Source of the DNA: Fructobacillus apis
GTDB taxonomy: Bacteria; Bacillota; Bacilli; Lactobacillales; Lactobacillaceae
Direction: 5' to 3'
DNA: 64,000 nucleotides
NCBI RefSeq assembly: GCF_023893635.1
Contig: NZ_JAMWYK010000003.1
Span: 62,001-126,000, forward strand
The notes below the pieces were generated by a model. The model was given only the letters and a program-made list of their open reading frames with translations, ran no database searches and was not told the origin of the DNA. A program made the translations under genes and the position numbers. The stretch's first letter is position 1, and each line of letters begins with the position of its first letter. Positions 45,778-53,691 of the stretch are shown in pieces.

Positions 45778-46833
45778 TTAATCTTCTCGGTCGTACGGTA
45801 CGCCGAGGTGATTATAAGCCGCTTCGGTGACAACGCGACCACGAGGGGTGCGCTTCAAGAAACCGAGCTGCAAGAGGTAAGGTTCGACCATCGATTCAAT
45901 GGTGTCTTGCTCCTCACCGATATTCGCCGCGATTGTTCCAAGACCAACCGGACCACCCTTGTAGTAGTCGATCATGAAGTTGAGCAACTTGTGATCAGTG
46001 TCGTCCAGCCCCTTGGAATCGACGCGGAGCTTGTCCAGCGCCATGGTGACCAAATCGGGCTCGATGCGGTCTTTTCCGGAAACCTGGGCGAAGTCGCGAA
46101 CACGCTTCAGCAAGCGGTTGGCAATTCGGGGTGTTCCGCGGGAGCGAAGCGCAACGGCCAAGGCCCCTTCTTTTGTAATCGGCGCTTCGAAGATGGAAGC
46201 CGTACGCGTGACGATTTCGGCCAGGTCTTCTGGCTCGTAGTAGGCCAAAGAGTTGATGATACCGAAACGGTCGCGCAATGGCTTGGAGAGCATGCCGGGA
46301 CGGGTGGTGGCACCGACCAGTGTGAACGGTGGCAGTGGGAAGTGAACGGCGCGGGCCGTGGGACCCTGGCCGACCATGATGTCGATGTAGTAGTCTTCCA
46401 TCGCGGAGTAGAGCATTTCCTCGATGTTCATGGGAAGGCGGTGAATTTCGTCGATAAATAAGACGTCACCAGGCTCTAAACCGTTTAATAACGCGACGAG
46501 GTCGCCGCCCTTTTCGATGGCGGGACCGGAGGCGGTCTTCAGATTGACGCCGAGCTCGGAGGCGATGATCATGGCCAGCGTGGTTTTACCGAGGCCGGGA
46601 GGTCCGAATAAGAGGACGTGATCGAGGGCTTCTTCGCGCATTTTGGCGGCTTGAAGGTAGACGGAGAGCTCTTCTTTTAGGGCGGTCTGCCCGATGTACT
46701 CGGAGAGTTTTTTGGGGCGAAGGGAGAGCTCGGAGGATTGCTCGTCTTGGTGGGCGGAGGCGTCCTTGAGGAGGGCGTCGGTGTCGTTTTGGCCTTCGAA
46801 CCAGGAGTTGAATTGTGGGCTTTCTTCAGTCAT
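45778..46833 (-). CDS. ruvB: Holliday junction helicase subunit RuvB
   Basis: AAA+ motor that drives branch migration with RuvA. The 351-aa protein has Walker [13 protein letters not shown], Walker [12 protein letters not shown], sensor 1 GATTRPG and a C-terminal winged helix ([16 protein letters not shown]). ruvA, normally adjacent, is not next to it here. No ribosome site precedes the ATG, and a TATAAT (46841-46846) lies 7 nt upstream. The first third uses C-ending codons (CTC, TCC, GCC) more than the rest. Confidence 0.96.
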   Translation of the reverse strand: MTEESPQFNSWFEGQNDTDALLKDASAHQDEQSSELSLRPKKLSEYIGQTALKEELSVYLQAAKMREEALDHVLLFGPPGLGKTTLAMIIASELGVNLKTASGPAIEKGGDLVALLNGLEPGDVLFIDEIHRLPMNIEEMLYSAMEDYYIDIMVGQGPTARAVHFPLPPFTLVGATTRPGMLSKPLRDRFGIINSLAYYEPEDLAEIVTRTASIFEAPITKEGALAVALRSRGTPRIANRLLKRVRDFAQVSGKDRIEPDLVTMALDKLRVDSKGLDDTDHKLLNFMIDYYKGGPVGLGTIAANIGEEQDTIESMVEPYLLQLGFLKRTPRGRVVTEAAYNHLGVPYDRED

Positions 46834-46840
46834 TAGGTTT

Positions 46841-46846
46841 ATTATA
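46841..46846 (-). promoter_or_regulatory. -10 element immediately before ruvB
   Basis: Minus-strand CTATAAT, hexamer 46841-46846, 7 nt before the ATG; no clear -35 and no ribosome site between it and the start codon. Confidence 0.45.
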
Positions 46847-46894
46847 GCGTACTTTTGAGGGATTTTGGACGGGGCAATGAGTACTCTTTTGTAT

Positions 46895-46926
46895 AAAAAA
46901 ACGCCCGCCTCTTTCGAGACGGGCTT
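46895..46926 (-). terminator. Terminator of the murI-rdgB operon
   Basis: Stem GCCCG.CTC / GAG.CGGGC with loop TTTC, followed on the minus strand by GTTTTTTT. Confidence 0.8.
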
Positions 46927-46933
46927 ACAAACG

Positions 46934-47536
46934 TCATGCCAACCAATCGGGCAGTTTGTTGATCAATTTCTCCAATGCACGCCCACGGTGAGAGACTGCA
47001 TTCTTTTCTTCCAACGTCATCGCTGCAAAAGTCTTGCCGGCCGGCTCGTAGAAGAAAATCGGATCGTAGCCGAAGCTTTCCTCGCCGTCCCAGCTCTCCA
47101 TGATTTGACCAGGTACTTGGCCTTCCACGACCAACTTTTCGCGGTCGGGCCCGACAAGGACCATGACCGTGGTGAAGAAGGCGGCGCGGTCGAATCCGAC
47201 TTTTGTAGAAAGCTTATCCAAGACCTTGCGGTTGTTGGCGGCATCGTCGTGGTCACCAGCATAGCGGGCGGAGTAAACGCCGGGTTCGCCGTTCAAGGCC
47301 GGAATGGTTAGACCGGAGTCGTCGGCCAAAACCAAGGCATCGGGATAGGCCTTTGCGATGGCCGTCGCCTTCTTTTCGGCGTTTTCTTCAAAGGTCGTTC
47401 CGTCTTCGACGATGTCTGGCACCTTGTCCAGGTCGTTTAAGGACTTCACGTCCAGGTCGATGCCCGCCGCTTTCAGGCTGGCCTCGATTTCGTCCACCTT
47501 GTGGGCGTTTTTACTGGCGATAATGAATGCAGTCAT
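46934..47536 (-). CDS. rdgB: XTP/dITP diphosphatase (RdgB/Ham1 family)
   Basis: House-cleaning pyrophosphatase that removes non-canonical purine NTPs. The 200-aa protein has [58 protein letters not shown] and [11 protein letters not shown]. It lies 30 nt after murI; this pairing is common in Bacilli. Confidence 0.95.
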   Translation of the reverse strand: MTAFIIASKNAHKVDEIEASLKAAGIDLDVKSLNDLDKVPDIVEDGTTFEENAEKKATAIAKAYPDALVLADDSGLTIPALNGEPGVYSARYAGDHDDAANNRKVLDKLSTKVGFDRAAFFTTVMVLVGPDREKLVVEGQVPGQIMESWDGEESFGYDPIFFYEPAGKTFAAMTLEEKNAVSHRGRALEKLINKLPDWLA

Positions 47537-47566
47537 TCAGGCTCCTTTTCTGACCGATTTGGTCCT

Positions 47567-48397
47567 TTAATCCATGTTCGTCAAACTTTCGAGGGGCAGG
47601 TGCTTGTACTGCCAGTCTCCGTCACCCAGCCAGTCGTTGGCAATGGCTTCAAAAGTCACAACCGGGCCGGTGGTATAGAGTTGATAACTCGGCTTGCCAT
47701 CCCCCTTTTTCCGCAACAAGCCTTCCGCCTTCAGGTAGTCGGCCAAATCTGATGCGGTGGCAGCACCGGCGTCAACCAGCGTCACGTCGTCACCCACACC
47801 GTTGGCAATCGCCTCTGTCAACAACGGAAAGTGTGTGCAGCCGAGAATGAGCGTGTCAATCTGCGCATCCTTGAAGGAGGCCAGGTGCTCTTCGACCGCC
47901 TTCTTCGTTTCGGCATCGTGGTAGGTGTTCTTCTCGACGTACTGGACGAAGTCCGGCTCCGCCTGGGCGGTGACCACGGCGTCTTTGTCCAAAGCGTGAA
48001 TGTCTTCTTGGTACTTGTCGGACTTTACGGTCCCTTCGGTCGCAATCAAACCGATGCGGCCACTCTTGGAAGCGGAAACCGCGGCCTTGGCGCCGGAGTC
48101 GATCACCCCGATGACCGGGATGTCGAGCTCGTCTTGTAAGACGGGCAAGGCACAGGCCGTGGCCGTGTTGCAGGCGATGGCGAGCACTTTGATGTCGTGC
48201 TCCTTCACCAAAAAGTGCGCAATTTGCCGACTGTAGTCGATGACCTCTTCGGGCGACTTGGGGCCGTAAGGGTTGCGAGCGTTGTCGCCGACAAAAACCA
48301 TTGACTCATCGGGGAGCAGCGCCTTGGCCGCCTTTAGGACGGTGAGACCACCGATTCCTGAGTCCATTAATCCAATTGCGTGATTTACTTTATCCAT
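47567..48397 (-). CDS. murI: Glutamate racemase MurI
   Basis: Supplies D-glutamate for MurD. The protein has the two catalytic cysteines in ACNTATACALPVL and LGCTHFPLLT, and the N-terminal GLMDSGIGGLTVLK. An in-frame ATG at 48406 is rejected because it overlaps the -10 box; the start at 48397 (MDKVNHAIG) lies 7 nt behind GATAAT. No ribosome site is visible, so the mRNA may be leaderless. 276 aa. Confidence 0.94.
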   Translation of the reverse strand: MDKVNHAIGLMDSGIGGLTVLKAAKALLPDESMVFVGDNARNPYGPKSPEEVIDYSRQIAHFLVKEHDIKVLAIACNTATACALPVLQDELDIPVIGVIDSGAKAAVSASKSGRIGLIATEGTVKSDKYQEDIHALDKDAVVTAQAEPDFVQYVEKNTYHDAETKKAVEEHLASFKDAQIDTLILGCTHFPLLTEAIANGVGDDVTLVDAGAATASDLADYLKAEGLLRKKGDGKPSYQLYTTGPVVTFEAIANDWLGDGDWQYKHLPLESLTNMD

Positions 48398-48404
48398 ACC
48401 TATC

Positions 48405-48432
48405 ATTATCGTTCAACTGCTAAAAATTGCAA
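48405..48432 (-). promoter_or_regulatory. Promoter of murI, adjacent to the start codon
   Basis: Minus strand: -35 TTGCAA (48427-48432), 16-bp spacer, -10 GATAAT (48405-48410). The predicted start of transcription falls at the ATG at 48397. Confidence 0.6.
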
Positions 48433-48493
48433 GAGAAGACGGTCTAAACTGCTGAACTTTGTTATAATATAGCCAAGAAAGGAATGCCATTAT

Positions 48494-49366
48494 ATGTCAA
48501 AAGCGCAATCACAATCAACCATCGGATCAAACCGGACAGAAAACGCCTTTGCGTCTCTTTTGTTGCGGGATGGGCTCATGAAGAACCTCTTGACCGATGA
48601 CTATGCGAACATCACGTATTGGGCGGGGAAGGATCTCGCTCGGCAGTTCCCACAAGAAACGATTGAAAACCTAACGGATTTCTTCAAGCAGGCTGCTTTC
48701 GGAGACTTAGATATTTCATACCAGGGTCAGTCCGAACAGCGTTGGGTGCTGTCAGGACCGGTCGTGCACGACCGCTTGGCCATCAACCCGCAGGCGGACT
48801 TCTCGCTGGAAGCTGGATTCTTGGCACAGCAGGTGGAGTTGCAAAACGAGGCCGTGTCGGAATCATACTTTGAGCTGTCGACAAGAAAGCACGAAGTGAC
48901 GATTACGGTGATGATTGACGGCGACCACAAGGTGCAGTCCCTGTCGCCGGCAGACCAGGTGGCCTTGCGTGACTACTTCTTCGACGAGATGCACGGACGC
49001 CAGGTGGAGACGGCGGCAAACGGCGTGGCACCTGAACAGGCGGCTTCGTCACAGGCCCCTGCTTCAACGCCTGCTCCGGCCCCTGCCTCCGCAGAAAACG
49101 CTGACGCTTACAACAAAGCGCCCGAGGCATCGACCTCTCAAGCAGCATCCGCCACGGTACATCCAACAGCCCCAACGGAAGCTTCCAAGCAGGCGCAATC
49201 ACCGGCCGCTTCCGGAGCATCAGCTTTCGCGGATGCCCCAGAAGACGCACCGGTTCAAGATGAAGATGACGCCATCTCCGTTGAACAATCCATCACCAAC
49301 TCTTTGTTGGCCTTTGATTTCAAAAACAAAGCAAACCGCGATTCCAACTCAACGGTGGACCGCTAA
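48494..49366 (+). CDS. YslB/DUF2507-family protein with long Ala/Pro/Gln-rich tail
   Basis: The first about 165 residues match the YslB (DUF2507) pattern, an unknown-function protein usually next to murI: FASLLLRDGLMKNLL, ITYWAGKDLARQFP and VTITVMIDGDHKVQS. The rest (about 120 residues) is a low-complexity Ala/Pro/Ser/Gln region and an acidic end, which typical members lack. It is divergent from murI. The promoter has an extended -10 TGTTATAAT about 30 nt before the ATG, and AAAGGAA as ribosome site. Confidence 0.75.
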   Translation: MSKAQSQSTIGSNRTENAFASLLLRDGLMKNLLTDDYANITYWAGKDLARQFPQETIENLTDFFKQAAFGDLDISYQGQSEQRWVLSGPVVHDRLAINPQADFSLEAGFLAQQVELQNEAVSESYFELSTRKHEVTITVMIDGDHKVQSLSPADQVALRDYFFDEMHGRQVETAANGVAPEQAASSQAPASTPAPAPASAENADAYNKAPEASTSQAASATVHPTAPTEASKQAQSPAASGASAFADAPEDAPVQDEDDAISVEQSITNSLLAFDFKNKANRDSNSTVDR

Positions 49367-49372
49367 AAAAGA

Positions 49373-49454
49373 AAAAGCAGGCCGATCGGCCTGCTTTTTT
49401 CTTCCCACTATCCAACCCAAACAAAAAAAGCAGACCTTTCGGTCTGCTTTTTTT
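49373..49454. terminator. Two tandem terminators between yslB and the helicase gene
   Basis: First stem is the palindrome GCAGGCCGATCGGCCTGC (49377-49394) with A- and T-runs; second is GCAGACC/GGTCTGC with loop TTTC (49430-49447) and flanking runs. Both can act in either direction. Confidence 0.9.
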
Positions 49455-49488
49455 ATTGGCTCAACAACCAGGCGCTCCTTTCAGAGCC

Positions 49489-50856
49489 TTAGTTCGAACC
49501 CTCTTGCTTGTTCTTACGACGCGTGTTTCGACGGTCCTGACGCGCTTCAATGCGTCGATCCATCTGGCGCTTGCGCTGCAAGGTGTTTTTAATCTGGCGC
49601 TTGTAACCAGGCTTAACCTTTTTCTTCTTCTTCTTCACCATCCCGACCATTTCTGGTTCGAGCTTGTGGGTCGTTGCCTGACGTTGGTAACGGGCTTTGC
49701 GGTCCTTTACGTCAACGATTTCGCCCTTCTTGATTTGCTTGTTCTGGAATTCGATCCCAAGGTGTTCAAGCTCTTCAATCTTCTTTTCTTCGTCTGGGCC
49801 GTAAAGGGTTACGGCAGTTCCGGACATGCCGTTACGACCGGTACGTCCAACACGGTGAACGAAGAATTCGAGTTCGCCGGGCACCCCGTCGTTGATGACG
49901 TGGGAAACACCCTCGATGTCGATACCACGAGCAGCCAAATCAGTGGCGACGACGTATTGGTAATCGAGGTTCATGATGCCCTTCATCACACGACGACGTT
50001 CACGTGGCGGAATGTCGCCGTGGATTTCGGCGATCTTGTAGCCTTCGCTTCGAAGGTGGTTCGAAAGCTCCTTAACGCGTTCCTTCGTGTTGGCAAAAAT
50101 CAAGGCCAAGTAAGGGTTGAAGACGTTCAAGAGTCGGTCGATTACTTCTTCCTTGTCCTTGGACTTCGTGGCAATCAACCAGTTGTCGATGGTGTCGGCA
50201 ATTGTCGCAGACGTTGGAATCGTCTGGAAGGTTGGGTTGTCCATGTACTTCTTCAAGAATGGCTTCAACTTCTCAGGCATCGTGGCTGAGAAGACGAGCG
50301 TCTGAAGGTCCTTTGGCATGGCGGCAGCCAAGAAGTCGACGTCGGGTAAGAAGCCCATGTCGAGCGTCATGTCGGCTTCGTCGACGACAAGCGTCTTGAC
50401 CTGATTGACGACCAAGGCACCGGTCTTCACCAAGTCGTTCAAACGACCTGGCGTTCCGACAACCACTTGTGGTTGGTGCTTTTCCAACTGACGCATCTGG
50501 CGGGCCTTGTCGGTTCCACCAACGTATTCGGAGATGGAAACCTTGACGAGTCCCATGGCTTCGGCGAACTGACGGGCAGCCTTAGCGATCTGCGCGGCCA
50601 ATTCACGGGAAGGCGTGGTGATCACGACTTGGGTTTGTTGCTTGTCGGCTTCCAAGTGGTCGAAGGCGGGCACCAAGAAGGTGTGCGTCTTACCGGATCC
50701 CGTTTGGGACTGGCCGACCACGTCGCCACCGCGGAGGATGGTTGGAATCAACTTCGCCTGGATCGGTGTTGGATGGTCAAATCCAATCTTCTTCAAGGCA
50801 GAAAGCACTTCTGGCTTTAAATTAAATTCACCAAATTGCTGGCTTTGTTCTGACAT
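49489..50856 (-). CDS. cshB: DEAD-box RNA helicase, CshB-like
   Basis: The 455-aa protein has the Q-motif region HPTPIQAKLIP, Walker A GQSQTGSGKTHTF, PSRELAAQ, TPGRLNDL, the DEAD box in LVVDEADMTLD, SATMPE, and the C-terminal HRVGRTGRNG. The QSQTGSGKTH variant and strongly basic C-terminus resemble CshB (YqfR), which helps fold or unwind RNA in cold or during ribosome assembly. The leader carries a copy of the dispersed GGTCGGG...GACTTT element. Confidence 0.85.
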   Translation of the reverse strand: MSEQSQQFGEFNLKPEVLSALKKIGFDHPTPIQAKLIPTILRGGDVVGQSQTGSGKTHTFLVPAFDHLEADKQQTQVVITTPSRELAAQIAKAARQFAEAMGLVKVSISEYVGGTDKARQMRQLEKHQPQVVVGTPGRLNDLVKTGALVVNQVKTLVVDEADMTLDMGFLPDVDFLAAAMPKDLQTLVFSATMPEKLKPFLKKYMDNPTFQTIPTSATIADTIDNWLIATKSKDKEEVIDRLLNVFNPYLALIFANTKERVKELSNHLRSEGYKIAEIHGDIPPRERRRVMKGIMNLDYQYVVATDLAARGIDIEGVSHVINDGVPGELEFFVHRVGRTGRNGMSGTAVTLYGPDEEKKIEELEHLGIEFQNKQIKKGEIVDVKDRKARYQRQATTHKLEPEMVGMVKKKKKKVKPGYKRQIKNTLQRKRQMDRRIEARQDRRNTRRKNKQEGSN

Positions 50857-50948
50857 AGTGTCTCAACTTTCTAATCCTGCTGGTGTTCGTACCAAAGTCA
50901 AACCCGACCGTCCTGGCCGTTTTGGACTTTGAAAACCGCAGCAGCAAC

Positions 50949-51914
50949 TTATTTATTCTCGTTTTGTAAAGCGGAATCCACGCGGTCGATGACCTCTTGG
51001 ATTTGTCCCTTACCGTAAGCCCAGGCACCGGATGCAAGGGGGTGTCCCCCTCCATCGAAGTCCTGTGCGATGGTGTTGATGACGATGGAACGGGAACGAA
51101 GACGGACGCGGTAGTCGCCGTTGTCCTGTTCTTCGAAGATGGCCCATGCCTTCACGCGGTCAATCCGAGATGGGATTGAAACGGTGTAGGAAGTCCCAGC
51201 GTCACCCAGGTGGAAGGAATCCAGCAAGTCGCGGTCCAAGACCACGTAGGCAAAGCCGGAATCCAAGACCGTGATGTTTTGCATCACCCAACCAGAGAGC
51301 TTGACGGCTGGTTCTGGTAAGGTCGTCATCTGCGTGTACATCTTCTGGTAGTCGAAGCCGTAGGATACGAGCTTGCCGGCCACGTCGAAGACGTCCTGGT
51401 TCAAGGAGTACATGAAACGACCGGTGTCACCGATGATTCCGATGTAGAGGTAACGGGCGGCTTCAGCCGTCATGACCAAACCATCGTCCTTTAACATTTC
51501 AAAGAACTGGTAGATCAAAACGGACGTTGCGGCGGCTTCGTCTTCGACCCACTGCCAATCACCGTATGGTTCGACGTTTGGATGGTGGTCAATCTTCACG
51601 ATTTCCATCCCGTCGCGCCAACGCTGGTCGTCAATGCGGGGGTCGTTGGCCGTGTCGACCACAATCACCAGGGCCTTCTTGTAGGCAGAATCCGGCACTT
51701 CATCGGCGATGGGCTTGCCATCCCCAATCCATTCCAAACCGGGAATGGACTTACCGGCCGCGTAAATCTTCTTTTCAGGGAAGGACGCCTTCAAAATGGC
51801 TTGCAGCCCGAGTTGGGAACCGTAAGCATCTGGATCAGGGCGTTGGTGCCGGTGGATGATGATGGTGTCGTAGCGCTTAATCTGCGCCAAAATGTCTGCT
51901 TGAATTTGAGCCAT
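50949..51914 (-). CDS. nrnA: DHH-family nanoRNase/pAp phosphatase NrnA
   Basis: Degrades 2-5 nt RNAs and dephosphorylates pAp. The 321-aa protein has the DHH motifs IIHRHQRPDPDAYGSQ, VDTAND and IVKIDHHPNVEPYG, plus the DHHA1 motif GGGHPLASGAWA. A TATAAT is found about 35 nt before the ATG. Confidence 0.9.
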   Translation of the reverse strand: MAQIQADILAQIKRYDTIIIHRHQRPDPDAYGSQLGLQAILKASFPEKKIYAAGKSIPGLEWIGDGKPIADEVPDSAYKKALVIVVDTANDPRIDDQRWRDGMEIVKIDHHPNVEPYGDWQWVEDEAAATSVLIYQFFEMLKDDGLVMTAEAARYLYIGIIGDTGRFMYSLNQDVFDVAGKLVSYGFDYQKMYTQMTTLPEPAVKLSGWVMQNITVLDSGFAYVVLDRDLLDSFHLGDAGTSYTVSIPSRIDRVKAWAIFEEQDNGDYRVRLRSRSIVINTIAQDFDGGGHPLASGAWAYGKGQIQEVIDRVDSALQNENK

Positions 51915-51982
51915 GGTTTGTTTCCTGTTCTATTCGTCTACTGTCTATTATACCGGGGAATCCGGTGCAACAAAAGAGCAAT

Positions 51983-53074
51983 CTATTGCTCGAAGAGGGA
52001 GACGGCTTGGTACTTTTGTTCTTCGATGTTGGAGAAGGTCAACCCGAGGAGGCGGATGGCCATGTCGTCGGGGTAGGCCTCGTCGAAAATGAGCATGGCC
52101 TGCCGAACCATGAAGGCGGGGTCCAGTTCGAAGGGAACGCTTTGCGTAATCCCCTTCGTGCTGGTGTGAAAATCGTCGTCGCGAATCTTCACGGTCAGCG
52201 TGCGACCTAAGAGCTTCCGTTTCTCCATGTTGGCGACGACCTTTGACGCGAGCTCCTTGAACGCCGCCTCGACTACTTGACGGTCGTGAAGCGCGAATTC
52301 AAAGGTGTTCTCCTTACCAACTGACTGGCGGATGGAACGGTCCTTGACCGGCCCGAAGTGCGTTGCCCGCGCCTGCCAGTACAAGACATCCCCGAACGAG
52401 CCAAAGTACACCCGAAGGTCATCCTGGGACATCGCGTAAAGGTCTCGGCCGTCCTTAATCCCGAGCTTTTCAAACTTTTCGAGCGTCTTCGCCCCAACCC
52501 CGCGGAAGTCCTTGATGGGCAGTTCCCAAACGAAGTCCTGAGCCAGGTTGTGCGGAATTACCGTCACGCCGTTTGGCTTATGGTGTTCGGAGCCGAGCTT
52601 GGCGAGCACCTTGTTGTAAGACACCCCGACCGAGCAGGTCAGGTGTGTCTCCTCCCAGATGCGTTTCCGGAGTTTAGCGGCCAGCGTGGGCGCCGACATC
52701 TTGTTGGAAGAAACGTCGAGGTAGGCCTCGTCCAAAGCGACGGGCTCAATCATCTCCGTGAACTCGTGGAAGATGGCGTGAATCTGAGCGGAGATGGCCC
52801 GGTACTTGTCGAAGTCCGGGGCCACGAAGACCAGGTTGGGACAGGCCCGCTTGGCTTCAATCGAACCCATGGCGGAGTGCACCCCGGCTTTGCGGGCTAC
52901 GTAGTTGGCGGTCGCCACCACCCCGTGCCCGAGGTGCTTATCGGGATCACGGCCGATGGCCAAGGGAAGCTTTTTCAACCGTGGATCATCACGCATTTCG
53001 ACCTGCGCGTAAAAGGCGTCGATGTCGACGTGAATGATTTTTCGGTTATCCTTGGCCTGTAAAAATTCCGCCAT
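51983..53074 (-). CDS. dinB: DNA polymerase IV (Y-family)
   Basis: Error-prone translesion polymerase. The 363-aa protein has the catalytic carboxylates in HVDIDAFYAQVEM and VALDEAYLDVS, the steric region GVVATANYVARKAGVHSAM, and the helix-hairpin-helix FRGVGAKTLEKFEKLGI. No sliding-clamp peptide is obvious at the C-terminus, which reads YQAVSLFEQ and may itself serve this role. GGGGGA site before the ATG. Confidence 0.95.
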   Translation of the reverse strand: MAEFLQAKDNRKIIHVDIDAFYAQVEMRDDPRLKKLPLAIGRDPDKHLGHGVVATANYVARKAGVHSAMGSIEAKRACPNLVFVAPDFDKYRAISAQIHAIFHEFTEMIEPVALDEAYLDVSSNKMSAPTLAAKLRKRIWEETHLTCSVGVSYNKVLAKLGSEHHKPNGVTVIPHNLAQDFVWELPIKDFRGVGAKTLEKFEKLGIKDGRDLYAMSQDDLRVYFGSFGDVLYWQARATHFGPVKDRSIRQSVGKENTFEFALHDRQVVEAAFKELASKVVANMEKRKLLGRTLTVKIRDDDFHTSTKGITQSVPFELDPAFMVRQAMLIFDEAYPDDMAIRLLGLTFSNIEEQKYQAVSLFEQ

Positions 53075-53118
53075 GTCACTTCCCCCTTTCTAAAAATTAG
53101 CTTTAAAAATTTTTTCAA

Positions 53119-53150
53119 AAGAAAAAGTCTCCACCGAACAGTGGAGACTT
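53119..53150 (-). terminator. Terminator of rplS
   Basis: 10-bp stem AAGTCTCCAC/GTGGAGACTT (53125-53150) followed on the minus strand by TTTTTC. Confidence 0.9.
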
Positions 53151-53160
53151 GAACACGTAC

Positions 53161-53520
53161 TTAGGCGTCGTGACGACGTTCCTTAATACGAGCTGCCTTA
53201 CCTTGCAAGTTACGCAAGTAGTAAAGCTTTGCACGGCGAACAGCACCGTAGCGAGTAACTTCGATCTTTTCAACACGTGGTGAGTGAAGTGGGAACGTAC
53301 GTTCAACACCAACACCAGAAGAAATCTTACGAACAGTGTAAGTTGCTTGGATACCAGCACCCTTACGCTTGATAACAACTCCTTCAAAGAGCTGCACACG
53401 TTCGCGAGTTCCTTCGACAATCTTGGCGTGGACACGAACCGTGTCACCAGCGCGGAATTCAGGAACATCGTTCCGCAATTGGGAAGACGTTACTTTTTCT
53501 AACAAAATGTTTTGACGCAT
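53161..53520 (-). CDS. rplS: 50S ribosomal protein L19
   Basis: A 119-aa ribosomal protein. It shows [19 protein letters not shown], a typical L19 stretch, and [20 protein letters not shown]. Transcribed alone from its own promoter with a leader of about 85 nt and ended by a strong terminator. Confidence 0.97.
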   Translation of the reverse strand: MRQNILLEKVTSSQLRNDVPEFRAGDTVRVHAKIVEGTRERVQLFEGVVIKRKGAGIQATYTVRKISSGVGVERTFPLHSPRVEKIEVTRYGAVRRAKLYYLRNLQGKAARIKERRHDA

Positions 53521-53637
53521 GTGTCATTCTCCTAATCGCTAATCTTACACTTGCCGAATCGGCTTTCGCACAGCGGATTACCGTTAATATGGCTTATTGC
53601 CTCTTACTAGTATAGCAAAGGAGGAAGAGAGTTGCAA
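53521..53637 (-). promoter_or_regulatory. Promoter and leader of rplS
   Basis: Minus strand: -35 TTGCAA (53632-53637), 17-bp spacer, -10 TATACT (53609-53614). The leader contains a GCCGA/TCGGC hairpin near 53560. Firmicute rplS genes often carry an L19 autoregulatory leader; this one may be such an element, but I cannot match its structure in detail. Confidence 0.6.
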
Positions 53638-53651
53638 TATTGCAAAAATAT

Positions 53652-53680
53652 AAAAAGAGCAACCTTCCGTCGCTCTTTTC
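53652..53680 (-). terminator. Terminator of pgm
   Basis: Stem AAAAGAGC / GCTCTTTT with an internal loop, followed on the minus strand by TTTTTATA. Confidence 0.75.
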
Positions 53681-53691
53681 ATTATAGCAAT

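Noticed and set aside
50828-51055. 75-aa minus-strand ORF spanning the nrnA-helicase gap
   Set aside because: It overlaps nrnA out of frame and covers a dispersed element; no homology and no start signal.
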